From Solwaraspora sp. WMMD1047 (GTDB taxonomy: Bacteria > Actinomycetota > Actinomycetes > Mycobacteriales > Micromonosporaceae), in the NCBI RefSeq assembly GCF_029626155.1, contig NZ_JARUBL010000001.1:806001-870000 (forward strand): 64,000 nucleotides of DNA, written 5' to 3'. A model generated the notes under the pieces. It had not been told where the DNA came from, did no database searches, and saw only the letters and a program-made list of their open reading frames with translations. Both the position numbers and the translations under genes were made by a program. This document shows positions 53,519 to 62,313 of the stretch, in pieces (position 1 is the stretch's first letter; every line of letters starts with the position of its first letter).

Positions 53519-56064
53519 CGGGGGGCCGTCCCGACCCCGGCCGGCATACCGAGCGCGACCGGCCGGCGCGGTCCGGCCGCCGGCACCGGCTGGCCGCGCT
53601 CCACCTCGAATCTGATCGACGGGTCGGGGGTGTCCGGCGCGTTGACGAAGGAGGTGAAGCGGCGCAGCCGGTCCGGATCGGCAAGCGTCTCCCGCCACTC
53701 GTCGGCGTAGGAGGAGACGTGCCGGGCCATCGCGTCGTCGAGTTCGGCGCAGAGCCCCAGCGAGTCCTCGACGATCACCGCCCGGAGGTGGTCCAGCCCG
53801 CCTTCCATCGCCTCGACCCAGCCGGCGGTGCGCTGCAGCCGGTCGGCGGTGCGGATGTAGAACATCAGGAACCGGTCGATGTAGCGGACCAGGTCGTCGG
53901 TGGCGAGGTCGGTGGCGAAGAGTTCGGCGTGCCGGGGCCGGAAGCCGCCGTTGCCGCCGACGTAGAGATTCCAGCCGGTCTCGGTGGCGATGATGCCGAA
54001 GTCCTTGCTGCGTGCCTCGGCGCACTCCCGGGCACAGCCGGAGACGGCGGACTTGATCTTGTGCGGTGCGCGCAGCCCCCGGTAGCGCAGCTCCAGCGCG
54101 ACCGCCAGCCCGACGGAGTCCTGCACGCCGTACCGGCACCAGGTCGATCCGACGCAGGACTTCACGGTGCGCAGCGCCTTGCCGTACGCGTGCCCCGATT
54201 CGAAGCCGGCGTCCACCAGCCGTCGCCAGATCTGCGGCAGCTGCTCGACCCGGGCGCCGAACAGGTCGATCCGCTGCCCGCCGGTGATCTTGGTGTAGAG
54301 GTTGAAGTCACGGGCCACCTCGCCGATGACGATGAGCTTGTCCGGAGTGATCTCGCCGCCGGGGATCCGCGGCACCACCGAGTAGGTGCCGTCGCGCTGG
54401 ATGTTGGCGAGGAAGTGGTCGTTGGTGTCCTGCAGCGACGCCTGCTCGCCGTCGAGGACGTAGCCGTTGCCGAGCGACGCCAGGATCGACGCCACCGCCG
54501 GCTTGCAGATGTCGCAGCCCCGGCCGCGGCCGTGCTCGGCGACGAGCTGGGAGAAGGTCCGGATGCCCCGGACCCGGACGATGTCGAACAGCTCCTGCCG
54601 GCTGTGGTCGAAGTGCTCGCAGAGCGCCTTGGACAGCCGTACCCCGGAGACGGCGAGCAGCTGCTTGAGCATCGGTACGCACGACCCGCAGCTGGTGCCG
54701 GCCCGGGTGCACGCCTTCAACGCGGCGACGTCGGCGCAGCCGCCGTCGATCGCGTCGGTGATCTGGTCCTTGGTCACCGCGTTGCAGGAGCAGACCTGGG
54801 CGGAGCCGGGCAGCGCCGCCAGGCCGGCTTCGGCGCCGGCCTCGCCGGCCGGGGCGAGCAGCGCCAGCGGCGGGCCGGGCAGCGGGCCGCCGACGCTGGC
54901 CCGTAGCGTCGGGTACGCCGACGCGTCGCCGACCAGCACCCCGCCGAGCAGGGTGCGGGCGTCGTCGGAGAGCACCAGCTTGGCGTAGACCCGGGTGGCC
55001 GGGTCGGTGAAGGTCACGTCGAGGCTGCCGGGCGCCCGGCCGTGCGCGTCGCCGAACGACGCGACGTCGACGCCGAGCAGTTTGAGCTTCGTGGAGAGGT
55101 CGGCGCCGGGGAAGGTGGCCGCGCCACCCAGCAGCCGGTCGGCCACCACCTCGGCCATCGCGTAGCCGGGGGCGACCAGGCCGTAGCAGGTGCCGTCGAC
55201 GGCGGCGCACTCGCCGATCGCCCAGATCAGCGGGTCGTCGGTGCGGCAGGTCTGGTCGACCCGGACGCCGCCCCGCTCGCCGAGCTCCAGCCCGGCGGCG
55301 CGGGCCAGTTCGTCGCGGGGCCGGATGCCGGCGGCGATGATCACCAGCTCGGCGTCGAGCGCCGTGCCGTCGGAGAGGGTCAGCCCGGCCACGCCGCCGG
55401 CCGGGTCGGACCGGATGGCGGTGGTGGCCACCCCCAGGTGCGCGGCGATGTCCAGATCGGCCAGATGACGCCGGAGCATGGCGCCGCCGGCGTCGTCCAC
55501 CTGCACCGGCATCAGCCGGGGGGCGAACTCGACCACGTGGGTGGCGAGCCCGAGCAGCCGCAGCGCGTTCGCCGCCTCCAGGCCGAGCAGGCCGCCGCCG
55601 ATCACGGCGCCGACCCGCCGGCCCTCGGCGTACGCCCGGATCGCCGCCAGGTCGTCGAGCGTGCGGTAGACGAAGACGCCGGGTCGCAGCCCGCCGGGCC
55701 GGGTGGTCTCGTCGGTGGCGCCGTCGATCGGCGGCACGAACGGGTACGAGCCGGTGGCCAGCACCAGCGCGTCGTACGGGTACTCCCCGCGCGCGGTCCG
55801 GACCGTGCGGCGGTCGCGGTCGATGCCGGTCGCCGGTTCGCCGAGTCGCAGGTCGACCGCGTCATCCGGGGTGTGCAGGCTGAGCTCCGCCGCGGTCACC
55901 CCGTCGAAGTACGCGGAGAGCCGGACCCGGTCGTAGGCCGGCTGGTCCTCCTCGGCCAGCACGGTGATCCGCCAGTTGCCGGCGGTGTCGCGGCTGCGGA
56001 CCGCGTCGACCAGCCGCTGCCCGACCATCCCGTTGCCGACGACGACCAGATTCTTCGTGGTCAT
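53515..56064 (-). CDS. nirB: nitrite reductase large subunit NirB
   Basis: An 849-residue NAD(P)H-dependent siroheme enzyme that reduces nitrite to ammonium for assimilation. The N-terminal FAD/NAD part has VVVGNGMVGQRLVDAV near residue 7 and AVIGGGLLGLEAANALRLLG near 152; the BFD-like [2Fe-2S] domain has CSCNAVTKDQI near 421 and CTRAGTSCGSC near 449; a further CDIC lies near 514. The siroheme/[4Fe-4S] ligands are Cys in CVGSTWCRYG near 636 and CARECAEA near 676. The length is family-typical. A GlnR-like box lies upstream. Confidence 0.96.
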   Translation of the reverse strand: MTTKNLVVVGNGMVGQRLVDAVRSRDTAGNWRITVLAEEDQPAYDRVRLSAYFDGVTAAELSLHTPDDAVDLRLGEPATGIDRDRRTVRTARGEYPYDALVLATGSYPFVPPIDGATDETTRPGGLRPGVFVYRTLDDLAAIRAYAEGRRVGAVIGGGLLGLEAANALRLLGLATHVVEFAPRLMPVQVDDAGGAMLRRHLADLDIAAHLGVATTAIRSDPAGGVAGLTLSDGTALDAELVIIAAGIRPRDELARAAGLELGERGGVRVDQTCRTDDPLIWAIGECAAVDGTCYGLVAPGYAMAEVVADRLLGGAATFPGADLSTKLKLLGVDVASFGDAHGRAPGSLDVTFTDPATRVYAKLVLSDDARTLLGGVLVGDASAYPTLRASVGGPLPGPPLALLAPAGEAGAEAGLAALPGSAQVCSCNAVTKDQITDAIDGGCADVAALKACTRAGTSCGSCVPMLKQLLAVSGVRLSKALCEHFDHSRQELFDIVRVRGIRTFSQLVAEHGRGRGCDICKPAVASILASLGNGYVLDGEQASLQDTNDHFLANIQRDGTYSVVPRIPGGEITPDKLIVIGEVARDFNLYTKITGGQRIDLFGARVEQLPQIWRRLVDAGFESGHAYGKALRTVKSCVGSTWCRYGVQDSVGLAVALELRYRGLRAPHKIKSAVSGCARECAEARSKDFGIIATETGWNLYVGGNGGFRPRHAELFATDLATDDLVRYIDRFLMFYIRTADRLQRTAGWVEAMEGGLDHLRAVIVEDSLGLCAELDDAMARHVSSYADEWRETLADPDRLRRFTSFVNAPDTPDPSIRFEVERGQPVPAAGPRRPVALGMPAGVGTAPR

Positions 56065-56214
56065 GCCGCTGCCACCTCCGCGGTTTCCGCGAGGCCCCGC
56101 TGTCCTCGATGGAGGATGCGGGATGGACAGTGGGTGGCGACGGTGGTTGCTGCTTCATCCACTTGTGTCGCCTTCCGCGCACTGCCTGTCATGCCCGAAG
56201 CGTGCCGGGAGCCG

Positions 56215-56252
56215 ATTTCGCCGCCGCGTCCCGATTGTTTCGGGCCTGCTAA
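56215..56252 (-). promoter_or_regulatory. candidate GlnR box upstream of nirB
   Basis: Read on the reverse strand, TTAGC-n6-GAAAC-n6-GACGC-n6-GAAAT gives four five-base half-sites spaced exactly 11 bp apart, the layout of actinobacterial GlnR boxes (GTnAC alternating with GAAAC). One half-site is perfect and one is 4/5; the two GTnAC positions are poor. GlnR control of nirBD is well known in relatives. Confidence 0.45.
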
Positions 56253-56298
56253 GAGCCGCTCACACCCGCCCGCCCCAGGGGGTGGGCAACCGACTGGG

Positions 56299-56327
56299 AT
56301 GACGACCGGTCATACCGGGGGTATGCT
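56299..56327 (+). promoter_or_regulatory. toxin-antitoxin promoter with operator dyad
   Basis: ATGACG (56299-56304), 17 bases and TATGCT (56322-56327) form the promoter; the ATG follows seven bases after the -10, so the mRNA is probably leaderless. CATACC-GGG-GGTATG (56311-56325) is a perfect dyad covering the -10, fitting an RHH antitoxin autorepression site. Confidence 0.65.
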
Positions 56328-56334
56328 CGTTCGC

Positions 56335-56592
56335 ATGACTGCCAAGGTGACGCTCTCCTTCTCGGACGAGACGATCGAGGAGGCCCGCCGGTTCGCCAAG
56401 CGGGAGGGAATGTCCCTTTCCGCCTGGGTGGACGCGGCCGCCCGGGAGAAGGCGCTGCGCGAGGTCTTCGCCGGGCACGCCGCCGCCGTCGGCCGGGCCG
56501 GCCTCGACATCGAGGCCGCCGCGCTCGCCGACGAGCAGGAGAGTGAAATGGTCGACGCGGTGCTCTTCGGCGGTCCGAAGCGTGCTGCGTAG
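56335..56592 (+). CDS. ribbon-helix-helix-type antitoxin
   Basis: An 85-residue protein. The N terminus MTAKVTLSFSDETIEEARRF followed by AKREGMSLSAWVDAAAREKA is a ribbon-helix-helix DNA-binding pattern (a beta strand, then two helices). The acidic C-terminal half (ALADEQESEMVDAVLFGG) probably wraps the toxin. It overlaps a MazF-type toxin gene by 11 bases, the usual antitoxin-first order. Placement between nirB and narK looks like an independent insertion. Confidence 0.85.
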   Translation: MTAKVTLSFSDETIEEARRFAKREGMSLSAWVDAAAREKALREVFAGHAAAVGRAGLDIEAAALADEQESEMVDAVLFGGPKRAA

Positions 56593-56875
56593 GGGCGAGA
56601 TCTGGCGGATCGAGGGAGCCCGGGAACGCCTCGGACTGGTGATCAGTTCCGACGTCTACAACTCGACCGACGTGCCGATCGTCATCGTGGCCGAGGTGGT
56701 GGCGGAGGAGCTGCTGCGCGACTCGCCGCTCGCGGTCACCATGGGCGACTACGTGGTGATGCCGGACCGGCTCTCCTCCCCGATGAAGAAGTGGTTCACC
56801 GAGTGCGTCGACGTCTGCGACACCGACACCATGCACCGGGTCAGCCGCGCGCTGCGCATCCTGCAGAACATCTGA
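56582..56875 (+). CDS. MazF/PemK-family toxin
   Basis: A 97-residue protein beginning VLRRGEIWRIEGARERLGLV, then ISSDVYN and VPIVIVAEVV. This is the SH3-like MazF/PemK endoribonuclease fold; R-G-E/D-I-W at the N terminus is characteristic. The C terminus KKWFTECVDVCDTDTMHRVS then RALRILQNI matches family ends. The GTG at 56582 lies inside the antitoxin gene; an in-frame ATG at 56543 would give an untypical extension. RNA target is not predictable. Confidence 0.85.
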   Translation: MLRRGEIWRIEGARERLGLVISSDVYNSTDVPIVIVAEVVAEELLRDSPLAVTMGDYVVMPDRLSSPMKKWFTECVDVCDTDTMHRVSRALRILQNI

Positions 56876-56970
56876 GCCCGCCGATCTCACCACCGGCCGG
56901 CGGCCGTCGTGCGCGCCCTGTCGCCGGCCCGACCCGAAAGGCACACCGGCGGGTAACGGCCCGTCGTTAG

Positions 56971-57000
56971 CTTCCTCCTCGTCGCCGGACGAGGAGGAAG
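56971..57000 (+). promoter_or_regulatory. perfect stem hiding the narK ribosome binding site
   Basis: CTTCCTCCTCGTC (56971-56983), a four-base GCCG loop and GACGAGGAGGAAG (56988-57000) form a 13-bp perfect stem. The right arm is the only ribosome binding site of narK, four bases before its ATG. Folded, translation would be blocked, so the element may be a translational switch. The left arm is a near-perfect anti-Shine-Dalgarno sequence. Confidence 0.75.
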
Positions 57001-57004
57001 CAGC

Positions 57005-58384
57005 ATGAGTACGGTCGCCCCACCGCTGGAGGTAACCACCCCGGTCGCCGCGCCGCGCCGGCACGAGATCGCCGACTGGCGTCCCGAGGATCCGGACTTC
57101 TGGCGCGGCACCGGCGCGCCGATCGCCCGCCGGAACCTGATCTTCTCGATCTTCTCCGAGCACGTCGGCTTCTCCGTCTGGAGCCTCTGGTCGGTGATGG
57201 TGCTCTTCCTCGGCCCCGCCTACGGCATCGACCCGGCCGGGAAGTTCCTGCTCACCGCCGTACCCACCGCGCTCGGCGCGGCGCTGCGGTTGCCGTACAC
57301 CTTCGCGGTGGCGAAGTTCGGCGGCCGGAACTGGACGATCATCAGCGCCCTGCTCCTGCTGCTGCCGACCATCCCGATGGCGATCCTGATCGAGCCGGGG
57401 GTCTCGTACAGCACCCTGATGGTGCTCGCCTGCCTCGCCGGGGTGGGCGGCGGGAACTTCGCCTCGTCGATGGCGAACATCAACCTGTTCTACCCGCAGC
57501 GGCTCAAGGGCTGGGCGCTCGGCCTCAACGCCGGCGGCGGAAACATCGGCGTACCGGCGGTGCAGCTGGTCGGGCTGGCGGTGCTGGCCACCGCGGGCGC
57601 GGCGTACCCCCGGTTGGTGCCCGCCGTCTACCTGCCGCTGATCGTGCTGGCCGCGGTCTTCGCGGCCCGGTACATGGACAACATCCCGACCGCGGCGAAC
57701 GAGAAGGGCGCGATGCGCCAGGCCACCCGGGACCCGCACACCTGGATCATGTCGTTCCTGTACATCGGCACCTTCGGGTCGTTCATCGGGTTCGGGTTCG
57801 CCTTCGGCCAGGTGCTGCAGATCCAGTTCGCCGACCAGTTCGCCACCGCGATCGACGCCGCCTACCTGACCTTCCTCGGGCCGCTGGTGGGCTCGCTGAT
57901 CCGGCCGGTCGGCGGGCGGCTCGCCGACCGGCTGGGTGGGGCCCGGGTGACCTTCTGGAACTTCGTGGCGATGGCGGCCGGGGCCGGGGTGGTGCTCTAC
58001 GCCTCCTCCGGCCGGCAGTCCCTGCCGCTCTACCTGGTCGGCTTCATCTCGCTCTTCGTCTTCTCCGGGATCGGCAACGGATCGACCTACAAGATGATCC
58101 CGGCGATCTTCAAGGCCAAGGCGGAGCGGGCGGTGGCGGCCGGGATGACGCCCGAGGCCGCCGAGCGGCGGTCCCGCCGGCTCGCCGGGGCGCTGCTGGG
58201 CATCGCCGGGGCGGTCGGCGCGTTCGGCGGGGTGCTGGTGAACGTCGCCTTCCGGCAGTCGTTCCTTACCTATCAGAGCGCCGACGCGGCGTACCTCGGC
58301 TTCATCGCCTTCTACGCGCTCTGCTTCGCGGTCACCTGGGCGGCGTACCTGCGGCCGTCGGCGCACCGGCTGGCCGGGGTGTGA
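57005..58384 (+). CDS. narK: nitrate/nitrite transporter NarK-type (MFS)
   Basis: A 459-residue major-facilitator protein with 12 spans. It has the nitrate-signature-like blocks GGNFASSMANINLFYPQRLK near residue 149 and GLNAGGGNIGVPAVQLVGLA near 176, and a second GIGNGSTYKMIPAIFKAKAE near 355, typical of NarK2/NasA proteins. The DWRPEDPDFWRGTGAPIARR N terminus is found in actinobacterial NarK. It supplies nitrite or nitrate to the nearby NirBD. The upstream stem may control its translation. Confidence 0.94.
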   Translation: MSTVAPPLEVTTPVAAPRRHEIADWRPEDPDFWRGTGAPIARRNLIFSIFSEHVGFSVWSLWSVMVLFLGPAYGIDPAGKFLLTAVPTALGAALRLPYTFAVAKFGGRNWTIISALLLLLPTIPMAILIEPGVSYSTLMVLACLAGVGGGNFASSMANINLFYPQRLKGWALGLNAGGGNIGVPAVQLVGLAVLATAGAAYPRLVPAVYLPLIVLAAVFAARYMDNIPTAANEKGAMRQATRDPHTWIMSFLYIGTFGSFIGFGFAFGQVLQIQFADQFATAIDAAYLTFLGPLVGSLIRPVGGRLADRLGGARVTFWNFVAMAAGAGVVLYASSGRQSLPLYLVGFISLFVFSGIGNGSTYKMIPAIFKAKAERAVAAGMTPEAAERRSRRLAGALLGIAGAVGAFGGVLVNVAFRQSFLTYQSADAAYLGFIAFYALCFAVTWAAYLRPSAHRLAGV

Positions 58385-58399
58385 GCTTCCGACCCCGTT

Positions 58400-58429
58400 T
58401 TGACCGCCGGTCGCGCGAGCGGGTATCGT
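58400..58429 (+). promoter_or_regulatory. promoter of rplM-rpsI
   Basis: TTGACC (58400-58405), an 18-base spacer and TATCGT (58424-58429) form a good housekeeping promoter. The leader is about 140 nt; a possible second -10 (TACGCT, 58471-58476) lies closer to the gene. Confidence 0.6.
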
Positions 58430-58577
58430 TGCCTGCTGTTGTGCGACATCAGTAGGCGTGCCCCATCAGGTACGCTTGGTCGTTCGTGTGCGCTCGGCAC
58501 CATGTCCGCGGGGGCTTCAAGTCCGCGAGGTCAGGCTGGCGCGCGACCCCAGACCGCCGACGAGACAAGGTAGACCT

Positions 58578-59021
58578 GTGCGTACGTACAGCCCGAAGCC
58601 GGGTGAGATCGAGCGTCAGTGGCATGTGATCGACGCCGCCGATGTCGTGCTGGGCCGTCTGGCCACCCACGCCGCCACGTTGCTGCGTGGTAAGCACAAG
58701 CCCACTTTCGCGCCGCACGTCGACACCGGCGACTTCGTCGTGATCGTCAACGCCGGCAAGGTGGCCCTGACCGGCAACAAGCGGCACACCAAGGTCGCCT
58801 ACCGGCACTCCGGATACCCGGGCGGCCTCAAGCAGGTGGGCTACGACGAGTTGCTCACCAAGCGCCCGGAGAAGGCCGTCGAGCTGGCCATCAAGGGGAT
58901 GCTCCCGCACAACAAGCTGGGCCGTAAGCTGATCACGAAGCTGAAGGTCTACCCCGGTGCCGAGCACCCGCACGCCGCGCAGCAGCCGGTGCCGTTCGAG
59001 ATCAAGCAGATCGCTCAGTGA
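58578..59021 (+). CDS. rplM: 50S ribosomal protein L13
   Basis: L13 is an early large-subunit assembly protein. The GTG at 58578 gives 147 residues: [20 protein letters not shown] at the start, [20 protein letters not shown] near 43 and [20 protein letters not shown] near 110, all diagnostic. An upstream in-frame extension runs through the promoter region and is not used. rpsI follows after 46 bases, the conserved rplM-rpsI pair. Confidence 0.97.
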   Translation: MRTYSPKPGEIERQWHVIDAADVVLGRLATHAATLLRGKHKPTFAPHVDTGDFVVIVNAGKVALTGNKRHTKVAYRHSGYPGGLKQVGYDELLTKRPEKAVELAIKGMLPHNKLGRKLITKLKVYPGAEHPHAAQQPVPFEIKQIAQ

Positions 59022-59067
59022 TCGTGAGCCAGGAATATCGCGCTGTAGCGCGGGCGAAGGAAACCGC

Positions 59068-59556
59068 ATGACCGACACCATCGCGCCGAGCCCGACGGCC
59101 CCCAGCGAGACCGCCGCGCCCGCCGCTACCACCACCACCAGCGCTCCGGTGGCCCGCGTCCCGCGTGGCGACCGCCCGATCCAGACCGTCGGCCGCCGCA
59201 AGGAGGCCATCGTCCGGGTCCGGATCGTGCCCGGCAGCGGCAAGATAACCTGCAACGGCCGCGAGCTGGAGGCGTACTTCCCCAGCAAGGTCCACCAGCA
59301 GATGATCAAGGAACCGCTGGTGACCGCCGAGAAGGTCGAGACCTTCGACGTCATCGCCAACCTGCGCGGCGGCGGCATCACCGGCCAGGCCGGCGCGCTG
59401 CGGCTCGGCATCGCCCGGGCGCTCATCACGTTCGAGCCGGACGACCGGCCGGCGCTGAAGAAGGCCGGCTTCCTGACCCGGGACGCCCGGGTCAAGGAGA
59501 GCAAGAAGTACGGCCTCAAGAAGGCCCGTAAGGCCCCGCAGTACTCGAAGCGCTGA
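59068..59556 (+). CDS. rpsI: 30S ribosomal protein S9 with N-terminal extension
   Basis: S9's basic C-terminal tail touches the P-site tRNA. The last residues [12 protein letters not shown] and the blocks [20 protein letters not shown] and [20 protein letters not shown] identify the family. Residues 1-36 are a Thr/Ala/Pro-rich extension not found in E. coli, making 162 residues against about 130. A GAAGGAAA ribosome binding site precedes the ATG. Confidence 0.97.
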   Translation: MTDTIAPSPTAPSETAAPAATTTTSAPVARVPRGDRPIQTVGRRKEAIVRVRIVPGSGKITCNGRELEAYFPSKVHQQMIKEPLVTAEKVETFDVIANLRGGGITGQAGALRLGIARALITFEPDDRPALKKAGFLTRDARVKESKKYGLKKARKAPQYSKR

Positions 59557-59567
59557 TTTGCTGACGG

Positions 59568-59612
59568 ACGGCCGGGTCCGCCCACCCCTCGTGCGGTGGC
59601 GGTCCCGGCCGT
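59568..59612 (+). terminator. terminator after rpsI
   Basis: ACGGCCGGG (59568-59576) pairs with CCCGGCCGT (59604-59612), and the inner CCGCCCACC pairs with GGTGGCGG with one bulge, giving a long GC-rich stem. No U-tract. It closes rplM-rpsI before glmM. Confidence 0.75.
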
Positions 59613-59717
59613 TCCGCGTTCTATCGCCAATCGCCGCGCATCCCGGGGTGATTTGTTCTTGACTGGTCGTGTCCCGGCTGGTTTCTCATCAACGGCGTAC
59701 TTTCGGAGGTTCTCCGC

Positions 59718-61076
59718 ATGGGCCGGTTGTTCGGCACCGATGGCGTACGCGGCCGCGCGAACGCCGACCTGACACCCGAGCTGGCGCTGGCGGTGGCCGT
59801 GGCGGCCGCCCGCACGCTTGCCGAGTCCGACCGCAGCCACCAGCCACTGGCGGTGGTCGGCCGGGACACCCGCGCCAGCGGGGAGATGCTGGAGGCGGCC
59901 GTGGTGGCCGGTCTGGCCAGCGCCGGCGCCAACGTGGTCCGGGTCGGCGTGCTGCCCACCCCGGCCGTGGCGCACCTGGTCAGCGAGACCAAGGCAGACC
60001 TCGGGGTGATGCTCTCGGCCTCGCACAACCCGATGCCCGACAACGGGATCAAGCTCTTCGCCGCCGGTGGGCAGAAGCTGCCCGACGAGGTGGAGCTGCG
60101 GATCGAGGCGGCGGTCGAGGCCGGCGAGCCGGCCGGCTGGCACCGCCCGACCGGCGCCGGCGTCGGCCGCGTGCACGACCTGCTCGACGGCGCGGACCAC
60201 TACGTCAAGCACCTGGTCGGCACCGTGCCCAACCGGCTCGACGGGCTGAAGGTGGTGGTGGACTGCGCCCACGGCGCCGCCGCCGAGGTGGCGCCGGTGG
60301 CCTACCAGGAGGCCGGCGCCGAGGTGATCGCCATCCACGCCGAGCCGGACGGCCTCAACATCAACGAGGACTGCGGGTCGCAGCACCTGGACGCGCTCCG
60401 GGCCGCGGTGGTCGAACACGGCGCGCACCTGGGCATCGCCCACGACGGGGACGCCGACCGGTGCCTGGCGGTGACGGCGGACGGCGAACCGATCGACGGC
60501 GACCAGATCATGGCCATCCTCGCGCTGGCCATGCGGGACGCCGGCACGCTCACCGGCAACACCCTGGTGGCCACCGTGATGAGCAACCTCGGGCTGCGGC
60601 TGGCGATGTCCCGGGAGGGCATCCGGCTGATCGAGACCAAGGTCGGCGACCGGTACGTGCTGGCCGAGCTGCGCGCCGCCGGCCTGGCGCTCGGCGGCGA
60701 ACAGAGCGGGCACATCGTGCTGCCCGCGTACGCCACCACGGGGGACGGGATTCTCACCGGCCTGCAGCTGATGTCCCGGATGGCCGCCACCGGACACGCC
60801 CTGGCCGACCTCGCCTCGGTGGTCACGAAGCTGCCCCAGGTGCTGATAAACGTGCCGGTGGGCGACCGCACCGTCGGAGCCGGCGCTCCGGCGGTGCTGG
60901 CGGCGGCCGAACGGGCCGAGGCGGAGCTGGCCGGGACCGGGCGGGTGCTGCTGCGCCCGTCGGGCACCGAGCCGCTGGTCCGGGTGATGGTCGAGGCGGC
61001 GACGCTGGAGATGGCGCAGACCATCGCCGAACGGATCGCCGCCGAGGTCCGGGCCGCCAGCCCCGCTGGCGGTTAG
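59718..61076 (+). CDS. glmM: phosphoglucosamine mutase GlmM
   Basis: Interconverts glucosamine-6- and glucosamine-1-phosphate for peptidoglycan precursor synthesis. The 452-residue protein begins [20 protein letters not shown]. The phosphoserine loop is [16 protein letters not shown] near residue 99, the metal loop is [12 protein letters not shown] near 241, the sugar loop [11 protein letters not shown] near 328 and the phosphate loop [15 protein letters not shown] near 413. A GGAGG ribosome binding site precedes the ATG. TTGACT (59659-59664) with TCTCAT 19 bases on may be its promoter. glmS, the preceding enzyme of the pathway, lies 2.3 kb downstream. Confidence 0.97.
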   Translation: MGRLFGTDGVRGRANADLTPELALAVAVAAARTLAESDRSHQPLAVVGRDTRASGEMLEAAVVAGLASAGANVVRVGVLPTPAVAHLVSETKADLGVMLSASHNPMPDNGIKLFAAGGQKLPDEVELRIEAAVEAGEPAGWHRPTGAGVGRVHDLLDGADHYVKHLVGTVPNRLDGLKVVVDCAHGAAAEVAPVAYQEAGAEVIAIHAEPDGLNINEDCGSQHLDALRAAVVEHGAHLGIAHDGDADRCLAVTADGEPIDGDQIMAILALAMRDAGTLTGNTLVATVMSNLGLRLAMSREGIRLIETKVGDRYVLAELRAAGLALGGEQSGHIVLPAYATTGDGILTGLQLMSRMAATGHALADLASVVTKLPQVLINVPVGDRTVGAGAPAVLAAAERAEAELAGTGRVLLRPSGTEPLVRVMVEAATLEMAQTIAERIAAEVRAASPAGG

Positions 61077-61113
61077 CCGACGCTGGCCCCCGGCCAGCCG
61101 GCACGGTCTGCGG

Positions 61114-62307
61114 TCAGCCGCGGTGGGTACCGCCGGCGCGGAGCCGGGCGACCGCATCGGCCAGCACCTCGGGTCGCTTGCAGAACGCGAACCGGACCAG
61201 CCGGCGGCCGGCCCCCGCGTCGTCGTAGAAGACCTGGGTCGGCACCGCCACCACCCCGCACCGCTGCGGCAGGGTCCGGCAGAACTCCACTCCGTCGCGG
61301 CCGCCGAGGCCGGTGATGTCTGCCGTGACGAAGTAGGTGCCCTCGGACGGCAGCACGTCGAACCCGGCGTCGGCCAGCCCGGCCGTGAGCTGGTCCCGGC
61401 GGGCCTGCAGCCCGTCCCGGAAACCGGTGTAGTAGTCGTCGGGCAGGCCCAGCGCCACCGCCACCGCCGGTTGCAGCGGCGCGCCGTTGACGTAGGTGAG
61501 GAACTGTTTGACCCGCATCGTGGCGGTGACCAGGGCGGCCGGGCCGCTCGCCCAGCCGATCTTCCAGCCGGTGCAGGAGAAGGTCTTGCCGGCCGACGAG
61601 ATGCGCAGCGTCCGGCCCCGCATCCCGGGCAGGCCGGCGAGCGGCAGATGCCCGCTCGACGCGTCGGTGAAGACCAGGTGCTCGTAGACCTCGTCGGTGA
61701 CCGCGTAGGCGTCGTACTCCTGGCAGAGCTCGGCGATCATAGTGAGTTCCGCCCGGTCGAAGACCTTCCCGGTCGGGTTGTGTGGGGAGTTGAGCAGCAC
61801 CAGCCGGGTGCGCGGCCCGAACGCGGCGCGCAGCTCGGCCGGGTCGAAGACGTACCTGCCGCCGGCCGAGGGCCGCAGCGTGACCGGCCGGCGGACCGCA
61901 CCGGCCAGCGCGATCGAGGCCGCGTACGAGTCGTAGTAGGGCTCGAAGCAGACCACCTCGTCACCCGGCTCGGCGAGCCCGAGGATCGCGGCGGCGATCG
62001 CCTCGGTCGCCCCGGCCGTGATCAGCACCTCTCGCTCCGGGTCGTAGTCCAGACCCCAGAACCGACGCTGGTGGGCGGCCACCGCGGCCCGCAACGCCGG
62101 GATCCCCGGTCCGGGCGGATACTGGTTCTGCCCGCTCATCAGCGCCTCGGCGGCGGACGCCAGCATCTCCGGTGGTCCGTCGGTGTCCGGGAAGCCCTGC
62201 CCCAGGTTGACCGCGCCGGTGCGGACCGCCAACGCCGACATCTCGGCGAAGATGGTGGTGCCGAACGGGCGCATCCGGCGTACCAGCGGATCGGCCTCGA
62301 TGTCCAT
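61114..62307 (-). CDS. class I/II PLP-dependent aminotransferase
   Basis: A 397-residue fold-type I aminotransferase of the KAT/MetC-like (YbdL) or DapC group. VNLGQGFPDTDGPPEMLASA near residue 33, LLNSPHNPTGKVFDRAEL near 171, and the PLP lysine in SSAGKTFSCTGWKIGW near 235 are visible; the C-terminal RFAFCKRPEVL holds the substrate-carboxylate Arg. The substrate (for example succinyl-diaminopimelate, methionine or kynurenine) cannot be fixed from sequence. It lies six bases after the MmpS-like gene and is probably cotranscribed. Confidence 0.85.
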   Translation of the reverse strand: MDIEADPLVRRMRPFGTTIFAEMSALAVRTGAVNLGQGFPDTDGPPEMLASAAEALMSGQNQYPPGPGIPALRAAVAAHQRRFWGLDYDPEREVLITAGATEAIAAAILGLAEPGDEVVCFEPYYDSYAASIALAGAVRRPVTLRPSAGGRYVFDPAELRAAFGPRTRLVLLNSPHNPTGKVFDRAELTMIAELCQEYDAYAVTDEVYEHLVFTDASSGHLPLAGLPGMRGRTLRISSAGKTFSCTGWKIGWASGPAALVTATMRVKQFLTYVNGAPLQPAVAVALGLPDDYYTGFRDGLQARRDQLTAGLADAGFDVLPSEGTYFVTADITGLGGRDGVEFCRTLPQRCGVVAVPTQVFYDDAGAGRRLVRFAFCKRPEVLADAVARLRAGGTHRG

Positions 62308-62313
62308 CCGGGC

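Noticed and set aside
53159-54139. 326-codon reverse frame containing NirD
   Set aside because: Its N-terminal part is a shifted-frame shadow of nirB; only the NirD part from 53518 is real.
55042-56334. Long forward frame leading into the antitoxin
   Set aside because: It is antisense to nirB; the antitoxin starts at the ATG at 56335 just after its promoter.
56543-56581. Earlier ATG for the MazF-type toxin
   Set aside because: The added residues lie in the antitoxin gene and do not fit the family; GTG 56582 gives the normal RGEIW start.
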